DNA of 64,000 nt. Origin: Xiphydria camelus (Eukaryota > Arthropoda > Insecta > Hymenoptera > Xiphydriidae). Below, one piece after another: positions 40,878 through 52,746 of this stretch. Within the stretch, counting starts at the first letter, position 1; each line of letters starts with the position of its first letter. The stretch spans positions 20,659,674 through 20,723,673 of the forward strand of contig OY783192.1 of NCBI GenBank assembly GCA_963678675.1. The letters are read 5' to 3'. A program made the position numbers and the translations under genes. The notes beneath the pieces were generated by a model. That model was not told the DNA's origin. It did no database searches and worked only from the letters and a program-made list of their open reading frames with translations.

Positions 40878-43800
40878 TTACTCATCCACATCCACATACA
40901 TATTTACATCTGTTATTCTGCAGTGCCCCCAGGGCAGAGTGTCCGTAGTGTCGGGTTGCAGGCACCTCTTGTCGTCGTGCGGACTGAGCGCGAGTTTGGT
41001 CTGCTGCACAGTCTGCACTTCGTGCAATTTCGATCGAAAGAGATACTGTGAGCGATACCGTGTCGTATTTTTCCTCAAGCAGGTGACGTAGTCCTCGAAA
41101 TCGATGGTTCTCGCGAGCACCGATGACTTGACGCCCTTGGCCTTCTTCATGCGGTCCTCGCCGTTGACCCGTACGCTGTACATTTTGCTGCGAAGTCCGA
41201 CGAATTCCGTCATGATCTGACCGTTGCACTCGTCCTTCATGAGGCCGACCACCTTCTTGTTCACCAGTGGCATCTGGAAGGCGTTTTCGGCAGGGTAGTC
41301 GGACGTGTCGAAGCGCCCAATGCGACGCTTCATCACGTCGTAGACGTCCCCGCCTCGCACTTCGTAGATGAGGCTGTCGGTGTCCGTGTAGAGCAGCTTG
41401 CAATTTCTCTCGAAGGTCGGCATCATGAAGTCATAGTGAAACTCGTAAACACAAGTTTTCGACAAGTCGAGTACGCAGAACCCCACGTAGATCGGCTTAT
41501 TCAGCAAAACCTCGATCTTGCTGAGCTGCACGGCTACGAGGTTTTCTGCGAAAACGGCTCGGTTGTGGAAGTTGGGCTTGGCGATGAGTGCTTCAGCACC
41601 GTATCTGCCCTTCCACTTGGTTACGAGTTTGACGTCAATACGTTTGCGCACGTTCTCCATCGTCTTACCGAACACCGCGTTTTTCATGAGTTTGAACAAG
41701 TTCTTCTCAAACTCATTGCGGGCTCGTTTCCTCATACCGCTGTTCAAGTCTATGTAGCTCTTGAGCCACGGTGACTGCTCGAACTTCAGGGCTCTGTGGA
41801 TTTTGGTGAGCCAAAGACCGTGCTCAAGAGCTTGCCTGAGGTTGCGGTAGTGGATAATGTAACGTGATTTCGAGTACAGCGTCGTCAGGAGCTTGGGCTC
41901 TTCCGAGCCCGGTGGCTTCATCTGCTCGGGACACAGCGGCAGGTCTCGGTGGACGTCGTGAATGGCTTCCGGATAGTCCAAGTCCACCTCGAGTATGTAC
42001 CGATGGGTGAGTCGTCGGGCACATTCCACTGGAAGTCACCGTCGAGGTTCTCCACCCACTCGAAGCCACCGTACGGGAGATGTTGCGTCATCGCCCAGCC
42101 GTACAAGTTGTTCACGTCATAGTACATGAGGTACTTCGTCTCCTCCTCGGGATTATAGTCCCTCATGTACACGTTGTTGGCTCGAGCATAACGGTTGCTG
42201 CACTGGCTGACACCGCCTCGGATGCCCCGCTCGACGAACATGAGCATGTCGATGTCGGTGAGCAGTTGCAGCTCGATCGCGGTGTACTTCAGCATGGCGT
42301 CCCACGTGAGGCCGGGTGTGGTGTAGTAATGGGCTGGATCCAGACCGTACGCTTCGAGGCAGTTGTCACGAAATTTTCGAAAACGTCGGCCAGCAGCAGG
42401 ACTTCGGTCTTCAGGTAGAGGTCTGCGTACTCGCCCAGAGTTCCCACGTTGAACTCACGCCAGACCCTGTGGGCGTGTTCGTAGTCCTCGTCGGAGATGC
42501 CGCAGCCATTGAGACGGCTGTGAAATTGTTGCTGGGTCGGCAACTCCGTGACGTCCAGCTTGGCCCACGCGTCGAGAAACTCGCAGGGAAAGACCCCTTT
42601 CCGCCTCAGCAATTCGAACTGGTCGTTCTGGATCTGCGGGAACTGGCTCTTGGTGAGCGGCGCCTCCGTGAGGTAAGACGCCAACTTCTCCAGCGAGGAT
42701 GCCATGAAGCAGAAAGAGTCGGTAAATCGAAGAGCGATGTCGCTGCCCTTCAAATGTTTCGTGAACGAGACGTATCGCTCCATGTTCAAAGGTAAAAGGT
42801 CGATCCGGCCGTAGAAGCAGGTGGATATCTCCTTGATGATGAGGTAGCTGTCGTAGCCGCTGAGATTGTGGAAGACTACGGGAATGGTGCGCGAATCCTG
42901 ATAATTTAGGTTACAGTCCTCGTGCGCTGCACCCCTGTATCTGCCGGTGAGATGGCAGTGGTCCCGAACTCTCCTCACATCCAGCAGCGGCTTCTCACAA
43001 ATGTGACACTTCTCGGCGATGCGGAAAGCCCTCTCCTGTTCCTCCGTGAGCGGTTGCATGGGTATGGTGTTCTTGAGGACTCCTTCGACCTGCTCGACCA
43101 GCTCAGAAAGTTCGCGCGCGAACCATTCAGCGGATTTCGGGCCGCGAAAGCTGTTGTAGTGGGACGGCGTGTCGTCGTAGCTGCACCTCACGTAGTAACC
43201 CACGCTGAACGGTTCGTGCACTTGACAAACTCTCGTCTTGCTCATCTGCTGCAGGTCGACGTTCTTCAGGAGATACTCGAAGTATGCGTAGACGACAAAC
43301 GGCACCCTTTCCTTGAAGTTGAAGTTCTTAAACTTCAAGGTGCTGTGCATCGGTACAGGCATCTTGACCTTGCACCGATTCACCTGGACGCAGTCGACTT
43401 CGTGGGCTTCCAGCTTTTCAGTACTCCGGAAGTAGTGCAGGCAGCGATCACAGATATACTTCTTCACCCTCGTTCTTGATAGTTGTGCGCTGACCAGCCG
43501 AGAGAGGTCCTTTATCCACACGTGGTGGTAGTTGGTGTGAGTTTCATCATCCTCGTTCACCTCCTCCTCATTCGATTCCTCGTCGAGACGTATCGATCTT
43601 GAATCATGAGGAGATTCACATGTTTGGTCTTCTTGTGCGAGGTGACATGGATGGGTGCGACCGCAAATTTTTCTTTGCGCTTCAGCAGAACGTAGATGTT
43701 GATTGAGAGCTTGTTCTGCTTCTCAAACTTCGGGACCTCTCTCGGCGTCACTGGGAAGTCTATGCTCGTTAAGTTCAACTCGTTTTCATATGGCTTGTAC

Positions 43801-44625
43801 ACTGATACACGGTTGGGATTACGATCATCGGGATGCAGTGCAGAAAGGAGCGCCCACTTAAAACACTGGTCGTCGGTGTTTTACACGTTGACACAGGCTT
43901 TCTTTATCCTGACAAACTCTGGAAGTTCCAGGTAGGAGCTACTTCTCATCGGATTGTACCGGTTCACGTTGACGGTCAAGTTGATGACGACTCGCAACGT
44001 CCAACCCGAGTCCCGCTCCTGGAATTCCTCCATTTGCCGGAGAATGGGGTCTCGCACATTGTCGACGAACCAGTGTCTCAAATCGGTGGTCTGCAGCATT
44101 GGAATGTTCTTCGTGGCGAAGGTCTTCAGCTCGATGATCTCCTCGTCATTCTTGAAGATACTGTACTCGCCCTCCAGTACAGTATTCACCTTCAAGCGGA
44201 GTATTCTCCCTCTTCAGCGCGTTCTTGATGCGCGGTGTGAAGAGGGCTTGGGCGTCCTGCAGGAAGGTGGCGGGGTCCAGGTTTCGTAGGTTTACGATTA
44301 CCCCGGTGCGGATGCGCCCGTTGAATGCCGACTGGAGATCCTCCCATGAGACGCGTCTTTGTTCGCGTTGACCCAGCCGCCCACCTCTCACAAACAAGCT
44401 TTTGAGTTTCCGATTATAACTCTTAACTTGTCTAATGGTGGCCAGGTATCGTTGTTTGTCAGACACCGATGTCCCCTCTCGGCGCATCAATCGTCCGAGC
44501 AGGCGCAAATTTTCAGTTCCATGTCGAATCCATTGCGTGATCTCGGTGGGGTCAACTCTCTTCGATTCATGAGCTTGAAAGCTTGGCGATGGATGTTTAC
44601 AATACTCTTACATTGATTGGAAGAC
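40878..44625 (-). pseudogene. Maverick protein-primed DNA polymerase B
   Basis: The gene reads leftward over several frames (44,625-44,146, 44,195-43,881, 43,802-42,289, 42,295-41,918 and 42,029-40,878). Exonuclease motifs are VVYAYFEYLL (the expected Asp-Phe-Glu has Tyr for Asp), FHNLSGYDSYLI and EYADLYLKTEVLLLADVF. Polymerase motif A is MYYDVNNLYGWAM, motif B is KNAVFGKTMENVR and motif C is LLYTDTDSLIYEV. A Cys/His region (CDRCLHYF; CHICEKPL with RVRDHCHLTGRYRG) lies before and within the exonuclease part. No credible ATG joins the N-terminus in frame. The changed exonuclease Asp and multiple frameshifts mean it is inactive. Confidence 0.88.
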
Positions 44626-44699
44626 ATGTTGTCGTTTTCGAGAGCGAGGTGTGACTAATGGTATGAGCGCGGTGACGCGTGGTATTTAAGCAAAGACGT

Positions 44700-45626
44700 T
44701 GTGGTGGTGGCGGAGTGTGAAGAGGTTCTTCGTCGGAATATCCGAGCCAGCTCGCGCGAACTTGAATCCTCGTGCAGCGGAGTGCGCGTTGATGGTACAC
44801 ATTGCAGCGAACCGCGCAAGTCTGCATGTGCAAGTCAGCGAAATTTGATAGCAAGATTGCTCGGAGCTGGCGACATCCCAGGAATCGGACGTGCGCAGTA
44901 GTGTTGCCACATGCAAGCTGGAATCTGTTCTGTCTGGATGGCACACGCGAGAGTCAGCGAAATTTGATAGCCGGAGACACAACAATTCCGGGGATCGGAC
45001 GTGCGCAGTAGCGTTGGAATTTGATGCACGTGCAAGCAAGACCGAGCCTGCATACGCGAGTCAGCGAAATTTGATAGCAGGACGTGCGCAGTAGCGTTAC
45101 CACGTGCAAGTTGGAACCAAAGTGGGGGAGGTCATCGAGATGGCACTGCGAGCGAAGTGGGGGTCCGCCAGATGGCGTTGCGAGCGATGTCGAGATGGCG
45201 CTGCGAGTGAGGTGGAGGTCTGCCAGATGGTGTTACGAGCGAGACCTGGGGAGTGGGGGTTCGACCAATGGCGGAGCTCTTTTGGGGTGAAATTCAAAAT
45301 GGCTGCCACCGACGGTGGCGACACCTGGCGGGGGTTGGGGAGTATGGGTTCGACCAATGGGTGGAGCTCCGTGGGTGGGGGTTCAACCAATGGTGGAACT
45401 CCGTGGGTGGGGGTTCGACCAATGGCGGAGCTCTGTTGGGGTAAAATTCAAAATGGTTGCCACCGACGGTGGCGACACCTGGTGGGGCTTGGGGAGTGGG
45501 GGCTCGACCAATGGCAGAGCTCCGTTGGGTCACGTGGTGCGCGAATTCATATTTCTCGCCATCTTGCCCCTGAAAGTAGGCAACCCGTTCGGATTGATGT
45601 GCTAGAACCCGCCTAGCTTATCTACT
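44700..45626. repeat. Maverick right terminal inverted repeat
   Basis: Inverted copy of 32,145-33,200, ending CTTATCTACT. It lacks one of the outer modules found on the left and has a TTCATATTTCTCGCC variant near 45,545. Confidence 0.9.
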
Positions 45627-47249
45627 GTCATCGTGTCAGGCGATGTATTAACTCTATTGCAAACCTTAATTGTCCAGCATTTAAAGATCGCAATAGGGTA
45701 CAAAAATCTGCATGAGATAACATATTTTCCACGGGTCGAACTGTACTGTAGCGTTGTATGGTATCTATATCCCTGTTTTTCCACTTTCATTCAACTGATC
45801 CTGCATTCGTTGCAAATATGGCACTTCAACGTTCGTAACGCTGGACCAACTGGACTATTGTTATTATTTACCTCTTCATTTAATGCAGCATGTCATGTTT
45901 CGTCAATAATACGTACCACATTCTCGATAGACAATCCACTTTTATACTCTTTCCTTTTAGTCAACAGTACGTCGGTATGTATCTCATAAATACGCATGTA
46001 CTCATCTCGATCGAGCAATTCAAATTATTCGCTTCGAAAAGGCCAAAATAATGTTACTACTTCTCGCATATAATTCATAGGATCATTGCTTAATTTATAT
46101 GTTTTCCATCGTAACACCTTTACTTTGGTTCGTTTTCTGTATTGTACACTATCATTAACGTCGCGATCAACATGATTGCTATCACTATCATCGTCACTTT
46201 CGACGCGGTGTTGGTCGAGACTACCATTAACCATCTGATTTGTTTGTCGAGTACGGTTACGATCATACCAGGCGACGAAATCTGCTAAACACACGTTAGT
46301 CAAATCAGAAGGTCTCCTCTCATAATATTGTATTATATTGCAATACCAAACATCAGTTGAATCCGCTATTCAATTTTCATTATCCATTTGTACTTTCGGC
46401 TTTTTCGCAAAAAATCATTTTGTCGGATGTTGAGTAGGTATAAACGCAACTTGTCTCGATGCCTCTGACATCGGCAATCGTAATAAAAACCAAGTTGCTT
46501 CCTGCTTACACATTTCGACATTACTTAATACACGTTTCCCTAATTGTTTCAAACATGCATCGTAATCCATATCAGGATACTCATCTCTCAACTTTACCAA
46601 TTCACGATGCAATGAACTGAATCCGCGTTCAGATTTATTTACGTAATCTGCCACATACGCTGCGCACGAGTACTCATCTAATATAAATTGAATATCCATA
46701 TTAGATTATAATACAGAAGATATTGCAGGGTTAAATGGACTAGTCCAAATGTTATCGATATCTCGTTTTAAAAACACCATATAGGGCGGTGCATACCATG
46801 TCATATAATAAGCAAATATTCATCCAACGTCTCGATTAGATTCATTGTAAGAAATTGATGAACGTCAGCGTAATGATTATTTTCTAAGTTTTCGTGCAAA
46901 CTTTTGTAGTGTTGAAACCACGCTTCGTCTCGATCCGCAGTAAGTACCGGCATTAAAATTCTAGTTTCATTCATCGGCCAAAAAGGAGCCCCGAATCTAC
47001 ATTTTCTTGCATTCTTCTTATAACACGTGTGCGTATGGTGATGAGTCTGCAACTGTCTCCCACCCACTAATAACGATTGATCAACAGTACTTAAAGAATC
47101 TAACAATTCAATTACCTCGGGCACATCTACACCTTCAATCAATCTCCTCTCTGTATCGGATGGTGCGTTTTCTAACCATAGTAACATGTGACAATGAGGG
47201 CTACCTCGATGTTGGAATTCGAGACGTCGAAAGAAATCTATAATACGAT
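45627..47249 (-). pseudogene. Helentron Rep domain (HUH) fragment
   Basis: The fragment starts at the left edge of the gypsy element and reads leftward. RRLEFQHRGSPHCHMLLWLE holds the His-x-His (HUH) metal site. YDACLKQL and CAAYVADYVNKSERG carry the Rep tyrosines (two Tyr four residues apart, as in Helitrons), and KRVLSNVEMCKQEATWFLLR and VAFIPTQHP are typical of the region after Rep. The nearby DPMNYMREVVTLFWPFRSE leads to the helicase. Stops near 46,800 and 46,410 and a TGA at the Maverick junction show decay. HUH Rep makes the nick and joins DNA in rolling-circle transposition. Confidence 0.85.
47246..47249. repeat. Target-site duplication of gypsy-2 (CGAT), left
   Basis: CGAT precedes the left LTR and is repeated at 52,747-52,750. 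Four bases fits Ty3/gypsy elements. Confidence 0.88.
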
Positions 47250-47521
47250 TGTAGGGCCCGAGAACGTTGGCGCGTAGCCGGGTGAGCGCGCGCGGGATGC
47301 GGACGAGAAAGTGCGGGAGAGCGAGCGACGGAAATCGGCAACAGCGCGCGAGTCGCGGCGAGGTAGTCGCGGTAGTGGGAGTGATCGAGAGAGTCGACGC
47401 GAGGCGTGAGATCGAGGCGGAGGTATCCGCCAAAGCTGCGACGACGCGAGTTTTCATGCGATCGAAATAGATACGTTTTCCATATCAATCTTGTGTCTCT
47501 CTTCATCTGTCCCATCCTACA
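47250..47521 (+). repeat. gypsy-2 5' LTR
   Basis: 272 bp, TGTAGGG...CCTACA. It contains a segment of about 54 bp (AGAAAGTGCGGGAGAGCGAG and following) that is missing from the 3' LTR. Confidence 0.92.
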
Positions 47522-47526
47522 AACTT

Positions 47527-47544
47527 TGGGGGCTCGTCCGGGAT
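47527..47544 (+). promoter_or_regulatory. gypsy-2 primer-binding site (tRNA-Pro)
   Basis: TGGGGGCTCGTCCGGGAT, complementary to the 3' end of tRNA-Pro, lies 5 bases after the LTR. Confidence 0.9.
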
Positions 47545-47688
47545 GGGATACTGAGAGACCGCGAGTGCTGTGCGAAGTGAAAAGGACGAAATACGGGCAA
47601 ACGAAGAACATGGCGGCTAGACGAACCGCGTGTTGACTTCGTGCGCGAACGACGCCAACGACGAACGACGCCAACGACGAACAACCCG

Positions 47689-48960
47689 ATGAAAATAATA
47701 AAGATTTCGGAGAGTGACGTGTACGCCATGACGGTGATGCAGTTGAGGGACATTTTGAAGATGAACGGACTCAGTCTGTCCGGAAACAAAGCCGAGCTGA
47801 TCGAACGAATTGTGACCGCGGATCCAGCTATCGAGTGGTGCGGTGAAGCTGGCAGAGAGGATAACGCGTGCAGCGGAGGAACTTTAGACGAAAGTGGCGC
47901 CGCTATGGCGGTGTCCGGTGAACGCGAGATCGCGTTGTACAAACGTGAGAAAGAATTAGCCGAGCGGGAATTCGAGTTGGCACGTCGCGAGATCGAGATA
48001 CTTCGTAGAGCGCAGCGGTAGACCGACAGCAGCTCCCGGCCGCCTGATGGCAACAGTGACGACGACGTTACCGACAGAGAAGACGAGAACCGACGCCGTG
48101 CACGTAACGAACGAGCAGACGCACGCGGCGCGATCGGCGGCGCGTCCGTAACGACGAAAATAAACATTTCAACGATCGCAGATCTTCTCAGCCATTTCGA
48201 CGGAAATTCCGAAGTATTCGAGACGTGGGAACGACAGGTGATGTTTCTGAGAGACGCGTACCTACTCGACAACGACACGACGAAGATTTTAATTGGGATG
48301 CGACTCAAGGGGAAGGCAAAAGAATGGTTCCATTCCAAACCGGAATACATCGCAATGTCCCCCAACGACGTTTTGGCCGAGCTACGGAATATGTTTTACC
48401 ATCGACCAAATAAAATCACAATGCGACGACGATTCGAGGAGCGTGTTTGGAAGAGGGCGGAGACTTTTCACGACTACATCCATGACAAAAGGATTCTCGC
48501 GAATCACCTCATAATGGACGACGACGAAGTGCTAAGCTACATCATCGACGGTATTCCAGACAATCAGCTGCGCGACGTGGCACGCCTGCAGGGCTTCAGA
48601 TCGTGCCAATCTCTTCTACAGGCGTTCGAAGAAATTTCGCTGCGCGACCGAAATTACACGACGAATTCCAGTACGGAAACGGACGAGAAGACCGGTGGTG
48701 CTAAGTATAAGAGCGATAAGATTGCGAGCGCGAAAAGTGAGTCCGCTGAAAAAAGCGTTTCGGACGAAAAGGGCGTGTCGGGCGAGAAAAAAGATAGCGT
48801 AACGAAGCGATGTTTTAATTGTGGCCACCGTGATCATATCAGCGCGAATTGTCCGACGAAAGATCAGGGTACGAAGTGTTTCGGGTGCGGCGAACACGGG
48901 CATATCGCCGCGAAATGTCAGAAAAAGAAAGACGCGACGAAAAATAGCTGCGCGCGATAA
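47689..48960 (+). pseudogene. gypsy-2 Gag (SAP-like plus zinc knuckles)
   Basis: The N-terminus starts at 47,689 (MKIIKISESDVYAMTVMQLR) and contains a SAP-like segment (MTVMQLRDILKMNGLSLSGN) followed by a charged coiled stretch. A TAG at 48,019-48,021 interrupts the same frame, which continues through the capsid region (WERQVMFLRDAYLLDNDTTK) to the stop at 48,960. The C-terminus has two CCHC knuckles (CFNCGHRDHISANC and CFGCGEHGHIAAKC). SAP domains bind scaffold-attachment DNA; their presence in Gag of this group is seen here, and the role is inference. Confidence 0.8.
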
Positions 48961-50388
48961 CTCAGACGAAAGAAAAGAAGTACGACAAAGAAGTTTTAAT
49001 AGACGGGTTTCCGATCGTGGCGATGCTCGACAACGGCAGCGACATAACAATTATGCGCGCGGACGAATACGTGAAGATAGGGTCACCGCGATTCGAGAGT
49101 AAGACGATTCCGTTTCGAGGCGTAGGGACGGAAACGAACGAGACGCTGGGAGAGTTTCGAGCGAATTTGACGATAGATGGGCACTCTTACCCGATTCTCA
49201 TTCGAGTTGTATCTGACGACGTGTTGCGACACAAATTGTTGATCGGTCGAGATTTCATTCACACGATAGATTTGAGCGTGAAACGCGGTAAGGCTACGGT
49301 TAGCCCTTCGAGCGAGACTTCATCCGCGAACGATAACGAGATGCCAGATATATTTCAAATCAATCTGATTGAATATCACGACGTAAATGTAGTAGATCTG
49401 TCCGACGTCCAAACCCAGCAGCACAAGGGGATTATACAAGATCTTGTCGGTAGTTACTGCCCTGTAAAGACGCGCGAAGTAGGTGTGAGAATGAGGCTTG
49501 TGCTGAAAGACGAAGAGCCAGTGTACCAGAGAGCGAGACGATTGGCTCCACACGAGCGAGAGCAAGTCAATGCACAGATTAGCGAGTGGCTCGATGACGA
49601 TATTGTTCGACAATCCGTGTCCGACTAAGCGAGTCCTGTTGTCTTGGTAGCGAAAAAAAAAACGGTAGCAAGAGGCTCTGCGTAGATTATCGACTCCTCA
49701 ACAAGAAAATAATTAACGATCGCTACCCTTTGCCTCTGATAGAAGACCAGCTGGACAGGTTGCAAGACGCGAGAGTGTTCAGCACACTTGATTTAAAGAA
49801 TGGATTTCTCCATGTGCCAGTAGATGAGTCGAGTCAGAAGTATACGGCCTTTATAGTACCTGACGGCCATTTTGAGTTTTTAAGAGTACCTTTCGGTCTG
49901 TGCAACTCGCCAGCTGTCTTTCAAAAATTTATAAACGCCGCATTTAAAGATTTGATTCGCGAAGGGGTCATGTTGACGTATATGGACGACCTAATTATAC
50001 CGTCGAACGATTACGAGATTGGGTTGGCGAACTAAAGCTAGTATTGAGCGCTGCGAGCGAGACCGGTCTGATAGTGAATTGGGAAAAATGCGCTTTGCTA
50101 CAGACCAGAATCGAGTTCTTGGGTCATGTCATTGAAAATGGGCGTGTCCATCCGAGCGATAGAAAGATCGAAGCAGTCATGATGTTCCCAAAGCCGACGA
50201 ATGTACGACAGATTCAGGGATTTCTCGGTTTGACCGGGTATTTCCGCAAATTCGTCCATGGGTATTCTTTTATTGCGCGACCGTTGACGAGCCTGTTAAA
50301 AGCGAACGTAAAATTCGAGTTTGGCGATACGGAGAACGACGCGTTTGTACGATTGAAAACAATACTGATAATAGTCAGCCGGTGTTGA
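48940..50388 (+). pseudogene. gypsy-2 protease and reverse transcriptase
   Basis: The frame just after gag (shift of -1) gives a protease with VAMLDNGSDITIM (Asp-Asn-Gly for the usual Asp-Thr-Gly) and LLIGRDF. The RT follows with KKIINDRYPLPLIEDQLDRL, DARVFSTLDLKNGFLHVP, RVPFGLCNSPAVFQKFIN and MLTYMDDLIIPS (YMDD). A TAA after QSVSD (near 49,626), an A9 run causing a shift near 49,655 and another frame break near 50,040 prevent translation of the whole. The frame ends in the RT/RNase H connection near 50,388. Confidence 0.82.
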
Positions 50389-50760
50389 ATTTGTATCGCG
50401 TAGGCGCAAAAACCGAACTGCACACCGATGCATCAAAACACGGCTACGGTGCAATTCTGCTGCAGCGAAATAGCGAAGACAAGGCGTTGCATCCAGTGTA
50501 TTACGCGAGTGGCAAGACCACGCCCGCCGAAGGAAAGTATCCAAGCTACGAGTTCGAGGTACTCGCGATTGTAAAGGCGCTTAAAAAGTTCCGTATTTAT
50601 TTGCTAGCGATTCCGTTTAAGATTGTCACTGACTGCCGCGCGTTTATGCAGACGATGAGTAAGAAAGACCTATGCGTGCGTGTCGCGAGGTAGGCACTGC
50701 ATCTGGAAGATTTCAGGTACACCATCGAGCACCGCCCAGGCAAGAGCATGATGCACGTGG
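50382..50760 (+). pseudogene. gypsy-2 RNase H
   Basis: TELHTDASKHGYGAILLQ (catalytic Asp), EFEVLAIVKALKKFRIY (Glu) and FKIVTDCRAFMQTM (Asp) define the domain. A stop at about 50,692 separates it from the EHRPGKSMMHVDALSR end that completes RNase H and leads to the integrase. Confidence 0.82.
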
Positions 50761-52298
50761 ACGCGCTCAGCCGCAACCCGTTGCTGATGTGCATGCTCAT
50801 TGACGAAGCCAGCGAAGGATTGATGCCACGACTGAAGAAAGCGCAGGAAGACGACCCAGAGATGTATCGAGTAATGGAGTTAGCAAAACGGGATGAAGCC
50901 CGCGGGTATATCATTCGTGGAGGTCTGCTGTTTCGAGAGGTCGACGATGATGTCCGGCTTGTGGTTCCAAAAGGAATGCAAACTCAAATAATCAAACAGG
51001 CACATGAGAGGGGTCATTTTTCCGTGAGCAAAACCGAAGCTCTCGTGAAGAGAGACTATTGGCTACAAAACCTACGAACGATGTGGAGAAAGTTGTCCGA
51101 AATTGCGTTGTTTGTATTTTGGCGGAAAAAAAGCAGGGTCGGCAAGAGGGATTCCTGAATCCAATTGACAAAGGGGAAGTGCCTCTACCGCATGTCCGAG
51201 CCCAAACCGCTCAAGCGCCGATACCTATGGCCGATAACTTGAAATTTGTCTTCGGAAGTGTTTGCCGACGGTTGAAAATTTGATAGTTAGAGATGGCTTG
51301 AGAAGAGTGCGCTGTGTTTACTGCGTGAGAGCGAATAGTGTCAAACGTCTGATTTCCCGATAGCTGTCAATTCGGGAGATCGAAGTGTTTCGTCTATTAT
51401 TCAATACTTCGATCTCTCGAATTGACAGCTATCGAGAAATCAGACGTTTACACTTTTCGCTCTCACGCAGTACACACAGCGCACTCTTCTCAAGCCATCT
51501 CAGTTAGAGATAGTTATCAAATTTTCAACCGTCGGCAAACACTGCCGAAAACAAATTTCAAGTTATCGGCCATAGGTATCGGCGCTTGAGCGGTTTGGGC
51601 TCGGACATGCGGTAGATACGTTCCATATCGATCATTTCGGTCCTCTAGCAACGGCGAAGAAAAGATACAAACATATTTTTGTTGTCGTTGACAGCTTTTC
51701 GAAGTTCACGTGGCTGTATGTGACTAAATCGACGATGACAGCTGAGGTGTTAGATCGACTGAAGAAACAAGCTGTAACGTTCGGAAATCCCAGAAGAATC
51801 ATCTCCGATCGAGGTACGGCATTCACGTCACAGGACTTCAGAAATTCTTGTGAACACGAGAAGATTCAGCACGTACTGACGACGAAGGGCATTTCAAGGT
51901 CAAACGGGCAGGTGGAGCGCGTAAATCGCACGCTCATTCCACTATTAACAAAGTTGTTAGCACCGAAGCCAGAAGAGTGGTTTAAATATTTGAACATGGC
52001 CCAGCTGTATTTGAATACCACGCCCCATCGAAGTATTAAGATGACGCCATTTCGATTGTTGTTCGGATTGGATGCACGCATCCGCGAAGGTCCGCATATT
52101 CGTGATCTCATCGAGAGTGAGTGGGTCACTTCCTTTGAAGAAAAACGCGACGAACTACGCCTCCAAGCAAAGGAGAGTATCACGAAGATTCAGAAAGAAA
52201 ACCACAACGAGGCTATAACAAGAAGAGGAAGGAAGCGAAACATTACCGCGAAGGAGACTTGGTTGCGATCCGACGAAGTTAGCAAGGACCTGGGTTAA
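50748..52298 (+). pseudogene. gypsy-2 integrase, interrupted by a MITE
   Basis: It begins with the HHCC domain (QAHERGHFSVSKTEALVKRD) and its Cys pair near NCVVCILAE. After codons for GEVPL the MITE at 51,188-51,612 intervenes. Once the MITE and one TA copy are disregarded, the frame continues at DTFHIDHFGPL (first catalytic Asp), then RRIISDRGTAFTSQ (second Asp) and SNGQVERVNRTLIP (Glu). An upstream frameshift near 51,090 and the stop near 52,298 also disable it. Confidence 0.85.
51188..51612. mobile_element. MITE in gypsy-2 integrase, 425 bp, TA target duplication
   Basis: The ends CCGCATGTCCGAGCCCAAAC and GTTTGGGCTCGGACATGCGG are inverted copies. TA flanks it at 51,186-51,187 and 51,613-51,614, and removing it with one TA keeps the integrase frame. 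The arms pair throughout. The inner part (GTTAGAGATGGCTTGAGAAG to GGGAGATCGAAG) is a close match to the module at about 70-170 in element A, though the outer ends differ. Confidence 0.9.
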
Positions 52299-52512
52299 AA
52301 TTCGCAGCAAAGTTCCTCGGACCTTACGAAGTATCGAGGGTCTTGCGCAATGATTGGTACGCGGTTCGCAAAGTCGGGGAGTACGAAGGACCATCACAAG
52401 CTTCAACAGCCGCAGATCACATGAAGTTTTGGGTTCGAGATGAAGAGACCGACGACTCTGAAGATGACGCAGATAGCGAGGAACAAGGACATTCGGGGTC
52501 GAATGTCGTTGC

Positions 52513-52528
52513 GGGGGGGGGGGGGGGA
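52513..52528 (+). promoter_or_regulatory. gypsy-2 polypurine tract (G15A)
   Basis: A run of 15 G followed by A directly before the 3' LTR, the usual position for plus-strand priming. Confidence 0.8.
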
Positions 52529-52746
52529 TGTAGGGCCCGAGAACGTTGGCGCGTTGCCGGGTGAGCGCGCGCGAGATGCGGCGAGGTAGGCGCGGTAGTG
52601 GGAGTGATCGAGAGAGTCGACGCGAGGCGTGAGATCGAGGCGGAGGTGTCCGCCAAAGCTGCGACGACGCGAGTTTTCATGCGATCGAAAGACATAGATA
52701 CGTTCCACATCAATCTTGTGTCTCTCTTCACCTGTCCCATCCTACA
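52529..52746 (+). repeat. gypsy-2 3' LTR
   Basis: 218 bp, same ends as the 5' LTR, with an internal deletion and point changes. Confidence 0.92.

Larger units (their letters stand above)
32145..45626. mobile_element. Maverick/Polinton, 13,482 bp
   Basis: The terminal inverted repeats start AGTAGATAAGCTAG and are about 0.9-1.1 kb long. A 6-bp target duplication (GTCATC) flanks the element, and the gene set is typical of Polintons. Gene order left to right: accessory protein (-), major capsid (-), minor capsid (-), protease (-), PLA2-domain protein (-), packaging ATPase (+), DUF8207-like protein (+), collagen-like/coiled-coil protein (+), integrase (+), DNA polymerase B (-). Several genes carry frameshifts or stops, so this is an inactive copy. 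It inserted in the helicase part of the Helentron gene. Confidence 0.95.
47250..52746 (+). mobile_element. Ty3/gypsy LTR retrotransposon gypsy-2
   Basis: LTRs at 47,250-47,521 and 52,529-52,746 start TGTAGGGCCC and end ATCCTACA. A 4-bp target duplication (CGAT) is present. The interior has a tRNA-Pro primer site, gag with a SAP-like domain and zinc knuckles, protease, RT, RNase H, integrase and a 15-G polypurine tract. The 3' LTR lacks about 54 bp relative to the 5' LTR and the coding region has stops and shifts, so the element is inactive. It is inserted in the Helentron gene. Confidence 0.93.

Noticed and set aside
32145..45626. An integrated free virus (large DNA virus or adenovirus)
   Set aside because: The 6-bp duplication, terminal repeats, retroviral-type integrase and protein-primed polymerase together fit a Maverick/Polinton.
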